From Liolophura sinensis (Eukaryota > Mollusca > Polyplacophora > Chitonida > Chitonidae), in the NCBI RefSeq assembly GCF_032854445.1, contig NC_088302.1:14379338-14443337 (forward strand): DNA of 64,000 bases, written 5' to 3'. The notes beneath the pieces are model-generated. The model ran no database searches and was not told the origin of the DNA. It saw nothing but the letters and a program-made list of their open reading frames with translations. Below are positions 21,770 to 38,900 of this stretch, piece by piece. How positions within the stretch are numbered: the stretch's first letter is position 1; every line of letters starts with the position of its first letter. The translations under genes were made by a program, and so were the position numbers.

Positions 21770-24700
21770 ATGAGAGCCTGCCAGGATGTAAAGCGAGAGA
21801 ATTCGCGGTCGTATCGGACAGTTTATTTAACAGCGATTTGCTTAGCCTTCCTCTCAGTTGTTAGGGAATGTAGGTCACGTATAATATCAGCCTATGTGAT
21901 GCCACACGGAGGTATCGCTTTAGATCCCGGCCACTTCAACACGACAAACACAACCGCGAAAACTGAGGCCTGGGAAATACATCGAGCTTGTGTAGACGTG
22001 GGCAAGGAGATTGCATCTGTCTATCCCGATGTAATTTTACTCAGTACCCCGCACGGAATAGCCGACTACAGTAACTTTGTGCTTTATCTGAACAGGCGTG
22101 GCGTCGGCTTTGCTGACACTGACAACTGTGTATGTCCTCCATGTTGTTACATGGTCAACGTGTCTTTAGCCAGTGAAATCGCGGCTCGAATCCGCGACGA
22201 ATTCAGCGCCCAAAGTAACGTCAGTGGGCTGAGCTCATTCGGGCCACCGGGGGGTTGAAGGGGTAGAACCATTTCCGTTGAGGTAGGCCTGAGATAGGAA
22301 ATGCCTGTAATTTTGTATAAAATCGACACCAGTTACTGTGATTTCATTATTTTTGCTCGAGCATTGTACGTTAGGTTACCGTACACCAGGGAATTCTGAC
22401 CTACATCCCAGTGATCACATTAACTAAGGTTTTGGGTTCTGATGTTCTGATCTGTAAATCACATTTACTCGAGTGCCATTTTTGGATCAGTGTAAGTGTA
22501 GTATATAGGAGGATACTGTTCGATGGAGTGATAAACTTAAATGGTTCTCCAACCAGTACTAAATATTGCTGTGGCCATGAGAATGTGTTGGTATGCAGTG
22601 TTTCAGCAGTTTCGCAGGAAAGGTAGCAGTGGAGTTCGCTCGGGCTCTACCCGGTTTCCTCCCACCATAATGCTGGCTGCCGTCGTGTAAGTGAAACAAT
22701 CTTGAGTACGGTGTAAAACACCAATCAAACAAATAAATAAATATTTTTAACATTATCAGTACTCCCAGTTAACAGGCAATATAGCTGTGTGTACGTGTAA
22801 TATTACATTAGTGCCTCTAAACTGATTACATAGTGTCTCAGGACTAATTACATTAGTACATACTATGCGGGCCGATCAGCTTAGCCAAGCTGTTCATCTC
22901 CTAAATTTGGAAACCAAATACAGAGCATATATGCTTAAGTAAACCATGCAACCCACGGTTAATTTTAGTGGTTGTTAAAAATTTATAAATTGTAAATGTC
23001 GGAGGAATATGGAGGCGTTAATGCATAACATTGATAACTGACTATGGCTAAATTCGCTCTTGTGTACTGTATAACTAGTGTCAGTATATACATGACTGTA
23101 TAGAACATCAGTGTTTTAAGTACCGTACATGTTTAACTTTCCCCACATTTTAAATGTCGCGGAAATACACAGAGGGTAACAGTATAAGCGCTATTGAAAA
23201 TGCATAACAGTGATAACCATGGCTAAATCCGTTCTTTTGTACAGTATAACAAGTGTCAAAACAGTTGTAAGTGCATGTCTACCTTTCCCCTCCCCACGTA
23301 TACAGATGGGCGGAGGTTATTCCACTTCATTTCGTGCCATTCCTAAACGAAAGTGAGACTAAGACGGTGATATTGTCTCAGCCCAGTAGGAGATACACAG
23401 AGGATGTGGCCATGATCCCAGAGCTTCTCACTCTCGGTGAGTCTTATAGTGGATGTAGATTAACTGTCTCACCCTAATCCTTTGTAGCCTCACACCCATA
23501 TTATTGGGAATTTAAAACCCGTCTTACTGGGGCCCTAGATAGCTCATAGGATTAAAGTGTTCTTTCCGCATCCCATAGACACTTGACCAGTTACAGGTTC
23601 GCAGACTCGAATCCAAATTGCGGCTTTCAGTCATGAGGGTTGTCAGGTACGCGGAGAAGGGTAGACTTTTATAACGAATATTCCTGTTTCTTCAGTCCTT
23701 AAACATCCAATGTCGTAATGTCACTATTCGGCAATCGTGTGTATACATGGGAGGTTATGTCTGGGCGTGACGTTGCAGTGAGTCAGCACTATAAAATTTT
23801 ATGAGGTATAAAAAAAACTTATGATTTATACCAAAAATTTATAATTTAGAAAAAAAAAATCGCCATAGAAAATAAATTTATAAAATATTTATAATTTAGA
23901 AAAAAATTTATACTTGTCCTGCTAAATTCAGACAGTATTATCATGTATATCCGAGAAAAATGTTTAAATGGAAGTCAATGTACATGGATGTACCATTGAA
24001 GCAAACGATCCCATTTATGTTCTTGGTTGTCTTTTTTCATTTCTTCATTTAGGACAGAATCTGTACACGTTTCTGGAAGAGTTAGACGAAAGAGTTGTTG
24101 TGATCATAAGTTCTGACCTGGCCCACACTCATGACAAAAGCGGCCCATACGGGTACTCAAACGCGTCACAGCCTTTCGATGACGTAAGTGATGACGTCAA
24201 ATTTGTTGGAATTTCAGTATCATGCTGTGTTCATTTTGCACACAACATAATATCCTCCTGTATGTGCTCAACATAGAAAACCCAACAACTGCCACTCAGT
24301 GATGTCTTACTTCTCACGAGAACACCAGAGAGTGCATCAAATGGATCAAAGATTAAATATTCAAGAGTGTACATTTTGGACAGTACAATCAATTTTTGTG
24401 TTTGTTGTGATTTTGATTCATATCAGTAGTCGCTTGGTTGTATCGGGATTCGACAAGTTTGCTGATGTCATGCCATTTAACGTGCAACATCACTAGCCAG
24501 GTGCTATATACATCTTCCGGGGCCTCCGTGGCTCAGTCGGTTAGCGCGCTAGCGCAGCGTAATGACCCAGGAGTCTCTCACCAATGCGGTCGCTGTGAGT
24601 TCAAGTCCAGCTCATTCTGGCTTCCTCTACGGCCTAACGTGGGAAGGTTTGTCAGCAACCTGCGGATGGCCGTGGGTTTCCCCCGGGCTCTGCCCGGTTT

Positions 24701-25581
24701 CCACCCACTATAATGCTGGCCGCCGTCGTATAAGTGAAATATTCTTGAGTACGGCGTAAAACACCAATCAAACAAATATACATCTTCCTGATATCCCCTC
24801 CGATATCAGCGTTTAACTTTATAGCTTGGGAAAGCAGTTCAGATTTCACGTACCATGTGTGGATTATGTTTTTTGTAAATGGATAAATGTATTTATCTAT
24901 TAATTGATTGATGTACGGAAATGCGGAAATATGACTTGACATGCTCTTATGGATGCGATGGCTGTGATGGACGGCAAATATTGCGTTATTTCTTTTCACA
25001 TGTACATACCTGTAGTGCATATTTACAAATTTAAAATTCTTTTATTCCAGTCTCCGCCTCTTATAGAGGGGTTTCCTGTGACATTAATACTCTGGCAGAA
25101 CAATAGCCAGTCGGCCATGTTGCAACATTGACTGGTTTAGCCGCAGTAATCCAATATGGCTGCCAGAAGTGGATCATGCAACCCCTCTGTGTAGACAGGT
25201 GAGAAATGTGCGATCTAAATTACTGGATCACAAATCATTTAAACACGCATATGCAAGTTCTAGGTGGCCTGTATATATTTGTACAAAACATTATTTATCT
25301 GATAATTCACATTTTTTATTGTATGTTGACCTTTTTTATCCCTGTTGTCCAATCTTTAGGCCTGTGGAAAGTGGGCGTCTACTCTGGACGCGGACTCACT
25401 CCTGAAGACCGCCGCTGAGTACGTAGACCGGGCTAAGTCCTGCGGTTACACGGGCCTCGTCATGCTTCACGGTCTGATGCTCTCTGCAGGCTCTTTTTCC
25501 TGGCACCCAGAGCTCTACGTCAACCATCACCCGAGCTATTACGGCATGATGGTCGCTTCCTTCACAAGAAAAATAGCATGA
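21770..25581 (+). CDS. LigB-type class III extradiol dioxygenase-like protein (four exons, one-base frame problem)
   Basis: Exons are 21770-22282, 23306-23436, 24053-24183 and 25360-25581, all GT-AG. The protein reads AYVMPHGGIALDPGHFN, then LLSTPHGIADY, NVSGLSSFGPPG, EPFPLRWAEVIPLHFVP, IISSDLAHTHD, GPYGY and finally HHPSYYGMMVASF. This is the pattern of the LigB catalytic-subunit superfamily (non-haem metal, aromatic ring-opening). Candidate metal or active-site histidines are His46, His95 and His239/His241, assigned by family analogy. The exon sum is 997 nt. Removing one G from the six-G run at 22249-22254 gives 996 nt and an unbroken 331-aa frame. Without that, translation stops right after GPPGG. 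An N-terminal hydrophobic stretch (VYLTAICLAFLSVV, about residues 18-31) precedes the domain and could be a signal anchor or an upstream start artefact. The substrate cannot be told from sequence. ATTAAA at 25653-25658 is a possible poly(A) signal. Confidence 0.82.
22630..22744 (+). mobile_element. Family 1 SINE 3' fragment
   Basis: The last third of the SINE (CTCTACCCGGTTTCCTCCCA, then CGTCGTGTAAGTGAAACAAT and CCAATCAAACAAATAAATAA). It lies in intron 1 of the LigB-like gene. Confidence 0.85.
22960..23290. repeat. Old tandem duplication in intron 1 of the LigB-like gene
   Basis: AATGCATAACATTGATAACT (23020s) and AATGCATAACAGTGATAACC (about 23197), each followed by ATGGCTAAAT and a TGTACNGTATAACNAGTGTC stretch, are about 175 bp apart. 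Upstream ATTTNAAATGTCGGAGG and ATTTTAAATGTCGCGG pair in the same way. Confidence 0.65.
24519..24775 (+). mobile_element. Full-length tRNA-derived SINE (family 1) with target-site duplication
   Basis: The head GGGGCCTCCGTGGCTCAGTC contains a pol III A box (TGGCTCAGTCGG), with a B box (GAGTTCAAGTCC) about 55 bases on. A central conserved body (CAACCTGCGGATGGCCGTGG) follows, then the tail CCGTCGTATAAGTGAAATAT ... ACACCAATCAAACAAA. A perfect 13-bp target-site duplication, ATATACATCTTCC, lies at 24506-24518 and 24776-24788. It is inserted in intron 3 of the LigB-like gene, sense orientation. The intact duplication suggests a recent insertion. Confidence 0.93.
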
Positions 25582-25794
25582 GTGACATATGCAATTTCCG
25601 CTGAGGCATTGGGATTTGTATTATTTGATAAAAAATATTGGTCTTGATATTTATTAAAGAAACTGGATATTTTTTGACGAGTCCTGTTTTAGATTTAAGC
25701 TGGCATTTATTTCAAATCTAAAATACAGGATTTCGATTCGTATTATAAGAAAGGTGTAATAGCTATGCTTTGCTCTTCTCTGTATTTATTTATT

Positions 25795-25990
25795 TGGTTG
25801 TCACTTATCGCCATATTTAAGTTTTTTTCACTTGTTGACGGGCTTTGACAGTGCGGGCGCCCACACGAACGTTGTCGAGTTATTATCGTCATCAAGGCAA
25901 GGCTAGCAGAAGTAATTATACATACTCTGCCCAAAGTGGGGTTTGAACCCACACCTCGTGTATTCTGCTCCTGAGTATATACCTTCTACA
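25795..25990 (-). mobile_element. Possible third SINE-like element with tRNA-like B box
   Basis: The minus strand carries GTGGGTTCAAACCCCACTTT, a good pol III B box, preceded by a weak tRNA-like stretch, and the plus strand opens with TTATTTATTTGG at the tail side. It lacks the family 1 body. This is one copy only, so the call is tentative. Confidence 0.35.
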
Positions 25991-26799
25991 GTATGAACTG
26001 TAAAATATCGCTCGAATAGAGTTCAAATTCACATTATGCTCAATGGAAAATATATTAACTTGCTTAGATTCTAAATGTATTATTTTTGTTTTTGTTTTAC
26101 CGAATAGATCCTTTCAGTCGTTAGGACACGGGACGTGCTAGTTCAGTCATATCATATTGCAAAACTAGTTTACGAATCTAATCGTCAAATCCGGTATATT
26201 TATAGTAGTTGTCAACCAAAGAAAGAACCTTCCTAATCGACTATCACAAGACTCATTTCCGGTTCAAGGCCACTTGATGCCATTCAAAGATATAGGTATA
26301 CGATAAGACATGTATCATGTTATGTCGAGGATGTCATCAGTGACATTTGATATTCTAAACAGGAACTCTTTTCATTTCAAACTTGAAGACTTACAATATT
26401 ATGCACGAAGGCTAATACAAACACATTTAATATATATGTTAAAATAAGAAAACTCATAATGAGACACGCGTTGAGGGACTTGTGCTTAGACTTTTTTATT
26501 TACAGATAAATACAGTGAATTGCTAGGATTCTGAGATTGGCCAAAGCAAGTGATACGACGCCAAATGTGTATAGATTCATTTTTTTTGTTTTTGAAAGAT
26601 TTTTTTGTGCCATAGGTACATAATCTCTTTTAATATTTCATACTATTCGGTACCAAACCTGATCTATAAACTGAACCATATAATGCAAGCATTGGTTTAG
26701 GACTGGATTTAATTCAGTGAAAGTTTTCAAACAAGTATGAGGGTGTTACTGATTATACATCTTTAGTTCCATAGGTTCAACGTACAGTATATTTAAATT

Positions 26800-27075
26800 A
26801 AAGCTTCAAATAGTGTGTCTTGAAAATGGTACCTGTTGCCGTCTCGACTGGCGCTCAGCAATGATGGGTTAGAGCAATGGAACAGGACTGGTTGGCCTGA
26901 TGCAGTATAATGTGGGTGGGGTGTCAGATCTGGTGTCTTCGATATAATACTTCAGTGGCGTCAGCACTTTGATGGCAGGCACTCGCCTTGTCACAAGAAA
27001 ACAAAGTAGATGTACACACACCTAATGACTCCTCATCGTCATATGATTTAAATATGACGTAAAACCTCGAGGATA
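26800..27075 (+). mobile_element. Family 2 SINE-like copy, truncated
   Basis: The body matches the copy at 49120 (ACTGGCGCTCAGCAATGATG, GGTGTCTTCGATATAATACT, GTACACACACCTAATGACTC) and ends in a decayed ATATGACGTAAAACC tail. Confidence 0.7.
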
Positions 27076-27902
27076 TATACATTAGTACGTCTTTAAAATT
27101 GCATTTGTTTAATGCGTATTTTTATAAATTGAAGAGTGAGTTTGCATTATGTCGAAGTATAATGTGTCGGATTTATAGATAGAAGCCGCGTTATCAGTCG
27201 ATTGGAGAAAAACAATTGGAACGCTATAGCTAGGTGAGTTTGTCAATCGACAAATTAAAATGAAAATATAGCATCGATTGAGCAAACAGATATAAAATTT
27301 CCACGGAATATTCTTCGATAAATAAAATTCCGAGAACCTCACATAAAATGCACCAGTCTGGCATTAATATGGAAGATAAATGGAAACTGCATGTGGATAC
27401 CAGGTGTTGCATTATGGAAATGTATATATCTGCTAATTGTTCAGATGATTGACGTTTATAGTAGATAGTTATCGGTTTCCTGTACCATCCGTTTCCTTCC
27501 AGGAAGCCGTGCCCGTTGACAGCTGCGGTAGTACTTCCTTCCTGTAAACTAGGCTCTATCCTGTGCGACGTCTTTCCGTTCATTGTGAAGGGTTCTGACG
27601 AAGGTATGATTAAATTACTACAAGCTGTACAGCAACTTTGGAGCCCAATTCATGCGCGACGTTTTACTATGTTTGGTACCATGAGAGATTTCAACAACGC
27701 CAAAACTCTAGACCTTAAATATGGAGCACCAACTAACAAGATTTACAAGAAAGGAATGAATGATCATGGCTTAAGGCCACATCGGCAATATCTCAGCCAT
27801 ATCGTGGCGAGTGGTTTACAAGTAAAGATAAGTATCGCTTAACATGTTAACAGTCCGCCCATCAGCTTTCATATTACAAAGGCAGAAAAAACAAAACAAA
27901 AT

Positions 27903-27994
27903 GGCTCTGCCCGGTTTCCTCCCACCATAATGATATCCGCCGTAGTATAAGTGAAATATTTTACGTACGGCGTAAAGCACCAATCAAATAAATA
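27903..27994 (+). mobile_element. Family 1 SINE 3' fragment
   Basis: GCTCTGCCCGGTTTCCTCCC then TAGTATAAGTGAAATATTTT and CACCAATCAAATAAAT. Body and head are absent. Confidence 0.85.
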
Positions 27995-28229
27995 AAAAAA
28001 AACTGATGCGGATAAAGGTAGAGAAGCACCCCAAATTTTCAAAATACATCAGTCGCTTACATTTTGGTGTCGACGAATCCCCACGAAGGCTGCAATCCAT
28101 CGTGTTAAAATGAGCGAAATGTCAGTTTGATCAGCAGATCCTTTATGATTAAAACAGTGAATGGTCCATAGTTCTCGATTAATCTGATTGGTATTTAATA
28201 CCATAGTGAATTTTTCACTTTTGCGACAG

Positions 28230-29110
28230 GGTGAAGGATTTAGGCATCAAAAACAGACGTTCACATCGTGTACCAGCCGTCAAAAATAGATGTTGTAGGT
28301 CAATAATCTTACGGCCAATTCAGAAAACAAAGTCTAAAGCAAACAAATGAACTAGGAAAGTATATCAAGTACGAAACTAAGGCGGCATGTAGAGTATATA
28401 TAGACCGGAGACGTTTAATAACTTGCAATTAACATCAGTGCAATTTTTTTTTTACCAAATCGTGCTTAAGCTATGTTGCTCGGGGGTGTCAGAGTTGCTA
28501 CTTTACAGGAAGAGTTAGCATTAAACCCTAACTGAGATAAATTGGATTCAAATTTCTCCGGTTATGCATGTGTGACCGTGTGCCAACTATATTACATTGT
28601 CTTCGGTACTCTGGTTTTACTCTGGTTTTAACTCTCTATGTTGTATGTCTTCTGTACCCGCTTTAATATTGTGATAGAACTCGTCACTTGTCTGAGTTGT
28701 ACTATAACTAAACAACTATTTACACCAACGAACACGGGTTCACATAATTGCAAACAGGCTTGTATGTAAATTTGCACCATAGTTTGCTGATTGATCAGAA
28801 CTACACCCCCCCCCCCTCCCCTGTAAAATTGACGTAAAAATGAAAATAACGAATATCCAAAAGGTATGCTAAAGCATATGCTAAAGCAAACGTACATCAC
28901 GAATAAAGCTGGAACCCAAAATGGCAGAAAGCACAGAAAAGCGGGGTAGAAAATTGTTGATATCTAGGCGTCAAAACACTGGTATACCAGCTGTCAACCA
29001 AAATGAACGTTCTAGGTCAATAAGCGCAGACTAATTCCAAAAACAACGTTCCTCACAAACCATACACCAGAGAATTAGGGAAGTATATGAATTACAAAAT
29101 TAAAGCGGAT
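28230..29110. repeat. Pair of diverged direct repeats (about 28233-28388 and 28968-29107)
   Basis: Both run GGCRTCAAAA, ACCAGCYGTCAA, TAGGTCAATAA, ATTC(C/A)(A/G)AAAAC, AGGAAAGTATATCAAGTAC or GGGAAGTATATGAATTAC, then AARGCGG. Spacing is about 735 bp. Between them is a CCCCCCCCCCCTCCCC tract at about 28806. The element type is unknown. Confidence 0.55.
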
Positions 29111-29781
29111 TCAAAGAGAAGCAGTTTACAGTTTTCAGTGATGTTGAGAAGACCTAGAAAGGAATTTTCTAAGTGAATGAATGAAAGACCGAGAACATAC
29201 ATATCTTAATTTTGCCAGCCGTCAGCGAAATTTAACAGCGCCACAGCAGGTGCTTTTTTATGATACTTCTTGCATAATTAATGTTACTGTCGTTAGTTTT
29301 CTGATTCCCTCATTTCGGACAAAACGATGGCACCTGCATCGTGCTACTGACACCATCGGCCTGCGGATGCACACTGACCTCTTCACGCTATGCAGCTGTA
29401 GTGTTTGTCCCATGGGACACGTGTAAATAGGTTAACTGCCAACTAGCATGCTCTCTGCTCACAAATTTAGAGCAGGCGCCAATGGGAAGGCATCATTGGT
29501 GAAGGCCAGGGAATGTGTGTAGAAGTACTGTCCAGATAGCTGTTCTGCGCTTCGAAAGTAAGAATCACACTAGAACCAAAAACATCCAGCTGTGACCAAT
29601 AAGAGGTTACATTCGATTCTATTAAACGAGGAGATTTACACGCAGTGACAGTCATTCGATACACATGCACACAAGTAAAACGTAATGAACTGATCGTACT
29701 GTACAAGGTTACCGGTACAGACACCTTGTTTCAAGCCCTCTCATGCCAAACCCGGGAATATAGTTTTCCAGTTATTTATTT

Positions 29782-29850
29782 CATTTGATTTGATTGGAGT
29801 TACGTCGTACTCGAGAATATTTCCATTGTGCGACGGCGGATGACCTAATT
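29782..29850 (-). mobile_element. Family 1 SINE tail remnant
   Basis: The plus strand ATTTGATTGGAGTTACGTCG then CTCGAGAATATTTCC and GACGGCGG is the reverse complement of the SINE tail. Confidence 0.65.
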
Positions 29851-32692
29851 AGGCGCTTCGAATGTCACACTTGTGCTGTTTTGTCACTTGAGTTGCCGAA
29901 TCGAAAGCAATATAAAATCTTCAAAGTATATGTGCCTTATCTTGTACTCTGTATGTTTTAATCGCCTACTGGTTAGACACGTTACATTAATTGCTGGCTG
30001 ATTATGGACGATTACGCTTAAAATAGTTTGGTAAGCTACATGTATCGTTTGTATATGCAATGTATGAATCCGTTTTGTGTTGAACTAAGTAGTAATATAC
30101 GTATATAATGAACATACTCAAAGGGATTTCATTTAAAAGAAAAAGATATTTACGGAGAAAAAAAAAACCCACTGATATGTTTCTGTTTATAGTATATGTT
30201 ATCATACAGGTGAACAATTTTTCCAATTATTTGTAATAATTTACGGTTAATAATGCATGCAGTGAACTAGAACGAGGAAAGTCGGACACTTTTGTTCTGC
30301 TTGAAAGAATACTGTCTGAAGTGTTAGCTATATATAAACTAGCTATATATGAATTCTGTAAATGGTTGCAATAGAACGCCCAAGTAAGACCTATACAGTC
30401 TTGCTTAAAAAGGCTGTAATGTACATCCTTTACATATAACTCGATCCATTACTAGATGTCCCTGCAAAATTGCAAATACGTGTTGTACTGATAAAAAAAA
30501 ATGTATCCAGTGCACATGTGCTATGTGTATTTCAATGTTCCATCAAATGCATGCGGACAGCTGTCATTTCGCAGAAACCATACGGTTGTGCCGGTCCCAG
30601 CATCCGTTCATACAGGCTTGCCTCCATAAGGGTCAAACATACACACTTATAGAAAACTAGATCGATACGTACGCCGAGACTATGCACCGTAAAACTGCTA
30701 GGTGCATGGTTTGGCAGATACAATGCCGGTACCGTAAAGCTACATTTAAATATGCTTGCGGCCTACTGAGCCGGAACTTGGAAGACATTAGGAGAATGGA
30801 CAAGAACTTTCAGTCTGCATGAGTTGCATGTATTCTAGCGTTATTCCAGACAAAGAGAAATAAATGGCAACTAACGAGATTCTGTCAATATTGGATTCCA
30901 GTCGACGAGACAATCTAAGGCCAGTGATTTTTGTCAGATGACATAAAAATCATATAGAGGACAACCCTGTCTGTGAGCATTATTCAGTTAAATGAAGTGC
31001 ATAGGTGACCTTTGTTACTGAAGTAGGAGGCAAATGTAACATTATCTAAAGGGGAAGTTGTAGAGTTCTATAGAAGCAATTATTTATAGTATATATTTTG
31101 ATTTTGTTCAATTTCTGAGAAGCGGGACCTACTGGAAAACAAACCGTAAAACGTGATGATTAGAGTTTGCCCTGCTGCTGTACATGTTGTAAAACACTGA
31201 ACGCGGATCCGCGTGTTTGCATGGCGGGTGCACGGGGGTCGCGGTTTTCCCTGCAGGGTCGCTGTCTAGATGGCGCTGTCAGCCCACCACAGATTTGTGG
31301 CTCTTTATAGCGTCTTGTTCTAGCTCTTTATGAGCTCTTTATCCAGATGGATATATACATCGATAAAGTATCCCATATAAAGTTTAAAATGTATGCCTAT
31401 ATATTTTCGTGAAATAATGGCATAACCGAGATATCAGACTTCAAAGTAAGTCCACACTGTGAAAATCGAAAAGCACTGATATGTAATCCATTTTATCCCA
31501 TCAGGTGAAAATTATTTCTGTAAACCGAACATGCAGCTGTTTCCGCTGACATTATGCAAACCCTGTTTTGCCTTTTAGTCACATGTGTGTGAGGTACGAG
31601 TGACGAGCAATCGTGCTTCCGGTTGCTTTAATATGGCGTATCCCATGGCCTCGTAAGAATTCTAGATTAAAACTTCATTGTGGCTGTGGCTGTTTAGGTC
31701 TGTTTCAGTCCCTCTATTGAAATAATTAACATTTATATTATTTGTTTTTTTTTAATACGATACCAAGGATCAGGTATATACGGGTAAGGGGAAATCAATA
31801 CAAAGGGAAATCAGCCCATAACTGCAAAGTGTAGAGTCATGCGTTATGTTATGATTAGATCTAATGTCTAATGCAGAAATTTCAAATCTTGATATGGTAA
31901 GCTGTTTGTAGTGTAATCCCAGTTATTGCTATTTGCATGTGGGCCAATATCGAACATAGGCCGAGAAAATCACGTGACCGATTGCAGATCAGTGTTGGCG
32001 TGAAACCAGTGGTATCTATATGGGTACATATAACGTTGAACCCACAAGCTGCATCACGGCTGTGACAAAATAGTGACACCGTGTCTCTTTTCAGTTAGCA
32101 GTTTCACGTTCACTGTCACATGACCAATTAATCACTAAGTCTTGCATTTAATTGCATAGCATAGATGAAGTGAAACATAGACATTCACAGTATGTCTACG
32201 CTGGCCATTTGCGACGTAATTAATGAAAGAACAGTGATGTCATTCGTTGCTTGTGGCTCTGCACCAGTTGTTTAACCCCTTTAAAATGGTTGCTCTCGCA
32301 GCCGCCGTTCGGCCTCTGACCGATCAGGTCAAAAGTTCGAATCCAGCTATCGCTTTGTCAGGTACACCTAGCCATGGGTTTCCGATTTTCTTTTCACCCA
32401 TAAACTTCCCTATTACGGTATATGCCACAAATTTCTTGAGAATTGCGTTTAGTGTACATGTAAGACATGCTTAGTACCAACAGTTTAATGCGCCCAGGCA
32501 ACTTAAACCTGTGCATTTTTGTTTCAAATTAAAGATGTTAATATAGACTCGTACGGAGAAGCAATCCTATTCCAATTAGGACTATCAATAAAATGATAGG
32601 GATTTTATTAATATCATATTTTTTCTTTGTAATACAATTTTCGAATTTTAAGCAAAGCGTGACGAGAGAGGTGTAATATGTGTGTGTGTATG

Positions 32693-37850
<5,158 letters not shown>

Positions 37851-37859
37851 TTAACAATA

Positions 37860-38900
37860 ATGTGATGTTGTTTTGTTCAGCGTTGAGCTTTTATTGAAGA
37901 AACGTGTTAATTTTGAACTGTGGTCTGCAGCTGTCATGTTATTCATTGATGCCGTTTTGCGATGTTCAGTTATGGTTTCTTATTGACGTCGTGTTTAACG
38001 CTGGTATGGTGTTGCGGTGTTCAGCTATGGTTCCTTACTCATGCAGTGTTAAACAATGATGTGGTATTGTGATGGTCATCAATGGTGCTGTTTTGCGATG
38101 TTCAGGTATGGTTTCTTATTGACGTCGTGTTTAACGATGGTATTGTGTTGCTGTGTTGAGCTGTGGTTTCTTACTCATGCAGTGTTGAACAATGCTATGG
38201 TATTGTGATGGTCATCAATAATGCGGTTTTGTGATGTTCGACAACAGTTTCATTTTGACGCAATGTTGAACGATTGTATGGTATTGCCATATCGATGTAT
38301 GTGGTGTGTAAGTGTTGAACAATGTTGTGCTGTTCCCTTGTTCAGCAATGATGCGTTTTTGCTATTGTCAGGAAAGATGTCTTATTGACGCATTGTTGAA
38401 CAATGGCGTGCTGTTCTGTTGTAAAGCAATGATGCTGTTTTGCTATTGTCAGGAAAGATGTCTTTCTGACGCAATGTTTAACAATGTTGTGCTGTCCCTT
38501 GCTCAGCAATGATGCTGTTTTGCAATTGTCCGGAAAGATGTCTTATTGACGCAATGTTGAACAATGTTGTGCTGTTTTCTTGTACAGCAGTGATGCTGTT
38601 TTGCGATTGTCTTATTGACGCAATGTTGAACAATGGCGTGCTGTTCCCTTGTTCAGCAATGATGCTGTTTTGTGATTGTCAGGAAAGATGTCTTATTGAC
38701 GCAATGTTGAACAATGTTGTGCTGTTCTCTTGTACAGCAGTGATGCTGTTTTGTGATTGTCAGGAAAGATGTCTTATTGACGCAATGTTGAACAATGTTG
38801 TGCTGTTCCCTTGTTCAGCAATGATGCTGTTTTGCGATTGCTAGGAAAGATGTCTTATTGACGCAATGTTGAACAATTTTGAACAATGGCGTGCTGTTGC
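37860..38900. repeat. Compound minisatellite (81-bp units with an older 136-bp higher-order part)
   Basis: GATGCTGTTTTGCNATTGTC recurs at 38511, 38592, 38661, 38742 and 38823, spacings of 81, 69, 81 and 81. The 69-bp spacing lacks CAGGAAAGATGT. The older part, 37.95-38.22 kb, repeats at 136 bp (GATGGTCATCAAT at 38071 and 38207). Because 81 is a multiple of three, a 27-residue repeating open frame appears (MMLFCDCQERCLIDAMLNNV type), which I regard as incidental. Confidence 0.9.

Larger units (their letters stand above)
25600..32690. other. No supported gene
   Basis: Intergenic or intronic DNA after the LigB-like gene. It holds SINE fragments, the paired repeats at 28.2 and 29.0 kb, and nothing else I recognise. 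Open frames here are short and lack splice or family support. Confidence 0.5.

Noticed and set aside
24519-24612. tRNA-like sequence with A and B boxes
   Set aside because: It is the head of a SINE with body, tail and target-site duplication, not a tRNA gene.
27516-27842. 108-codon open frame on the plus strand
   Set aside because: No similarity to a known family, no conserved motif and no splice sites of note.
38312-38844. Cys-rich 27-residue repeat open frame
   Set aside because: Produced by an 81-bp minisatellite. Better seen as repeat structure than as a protein.
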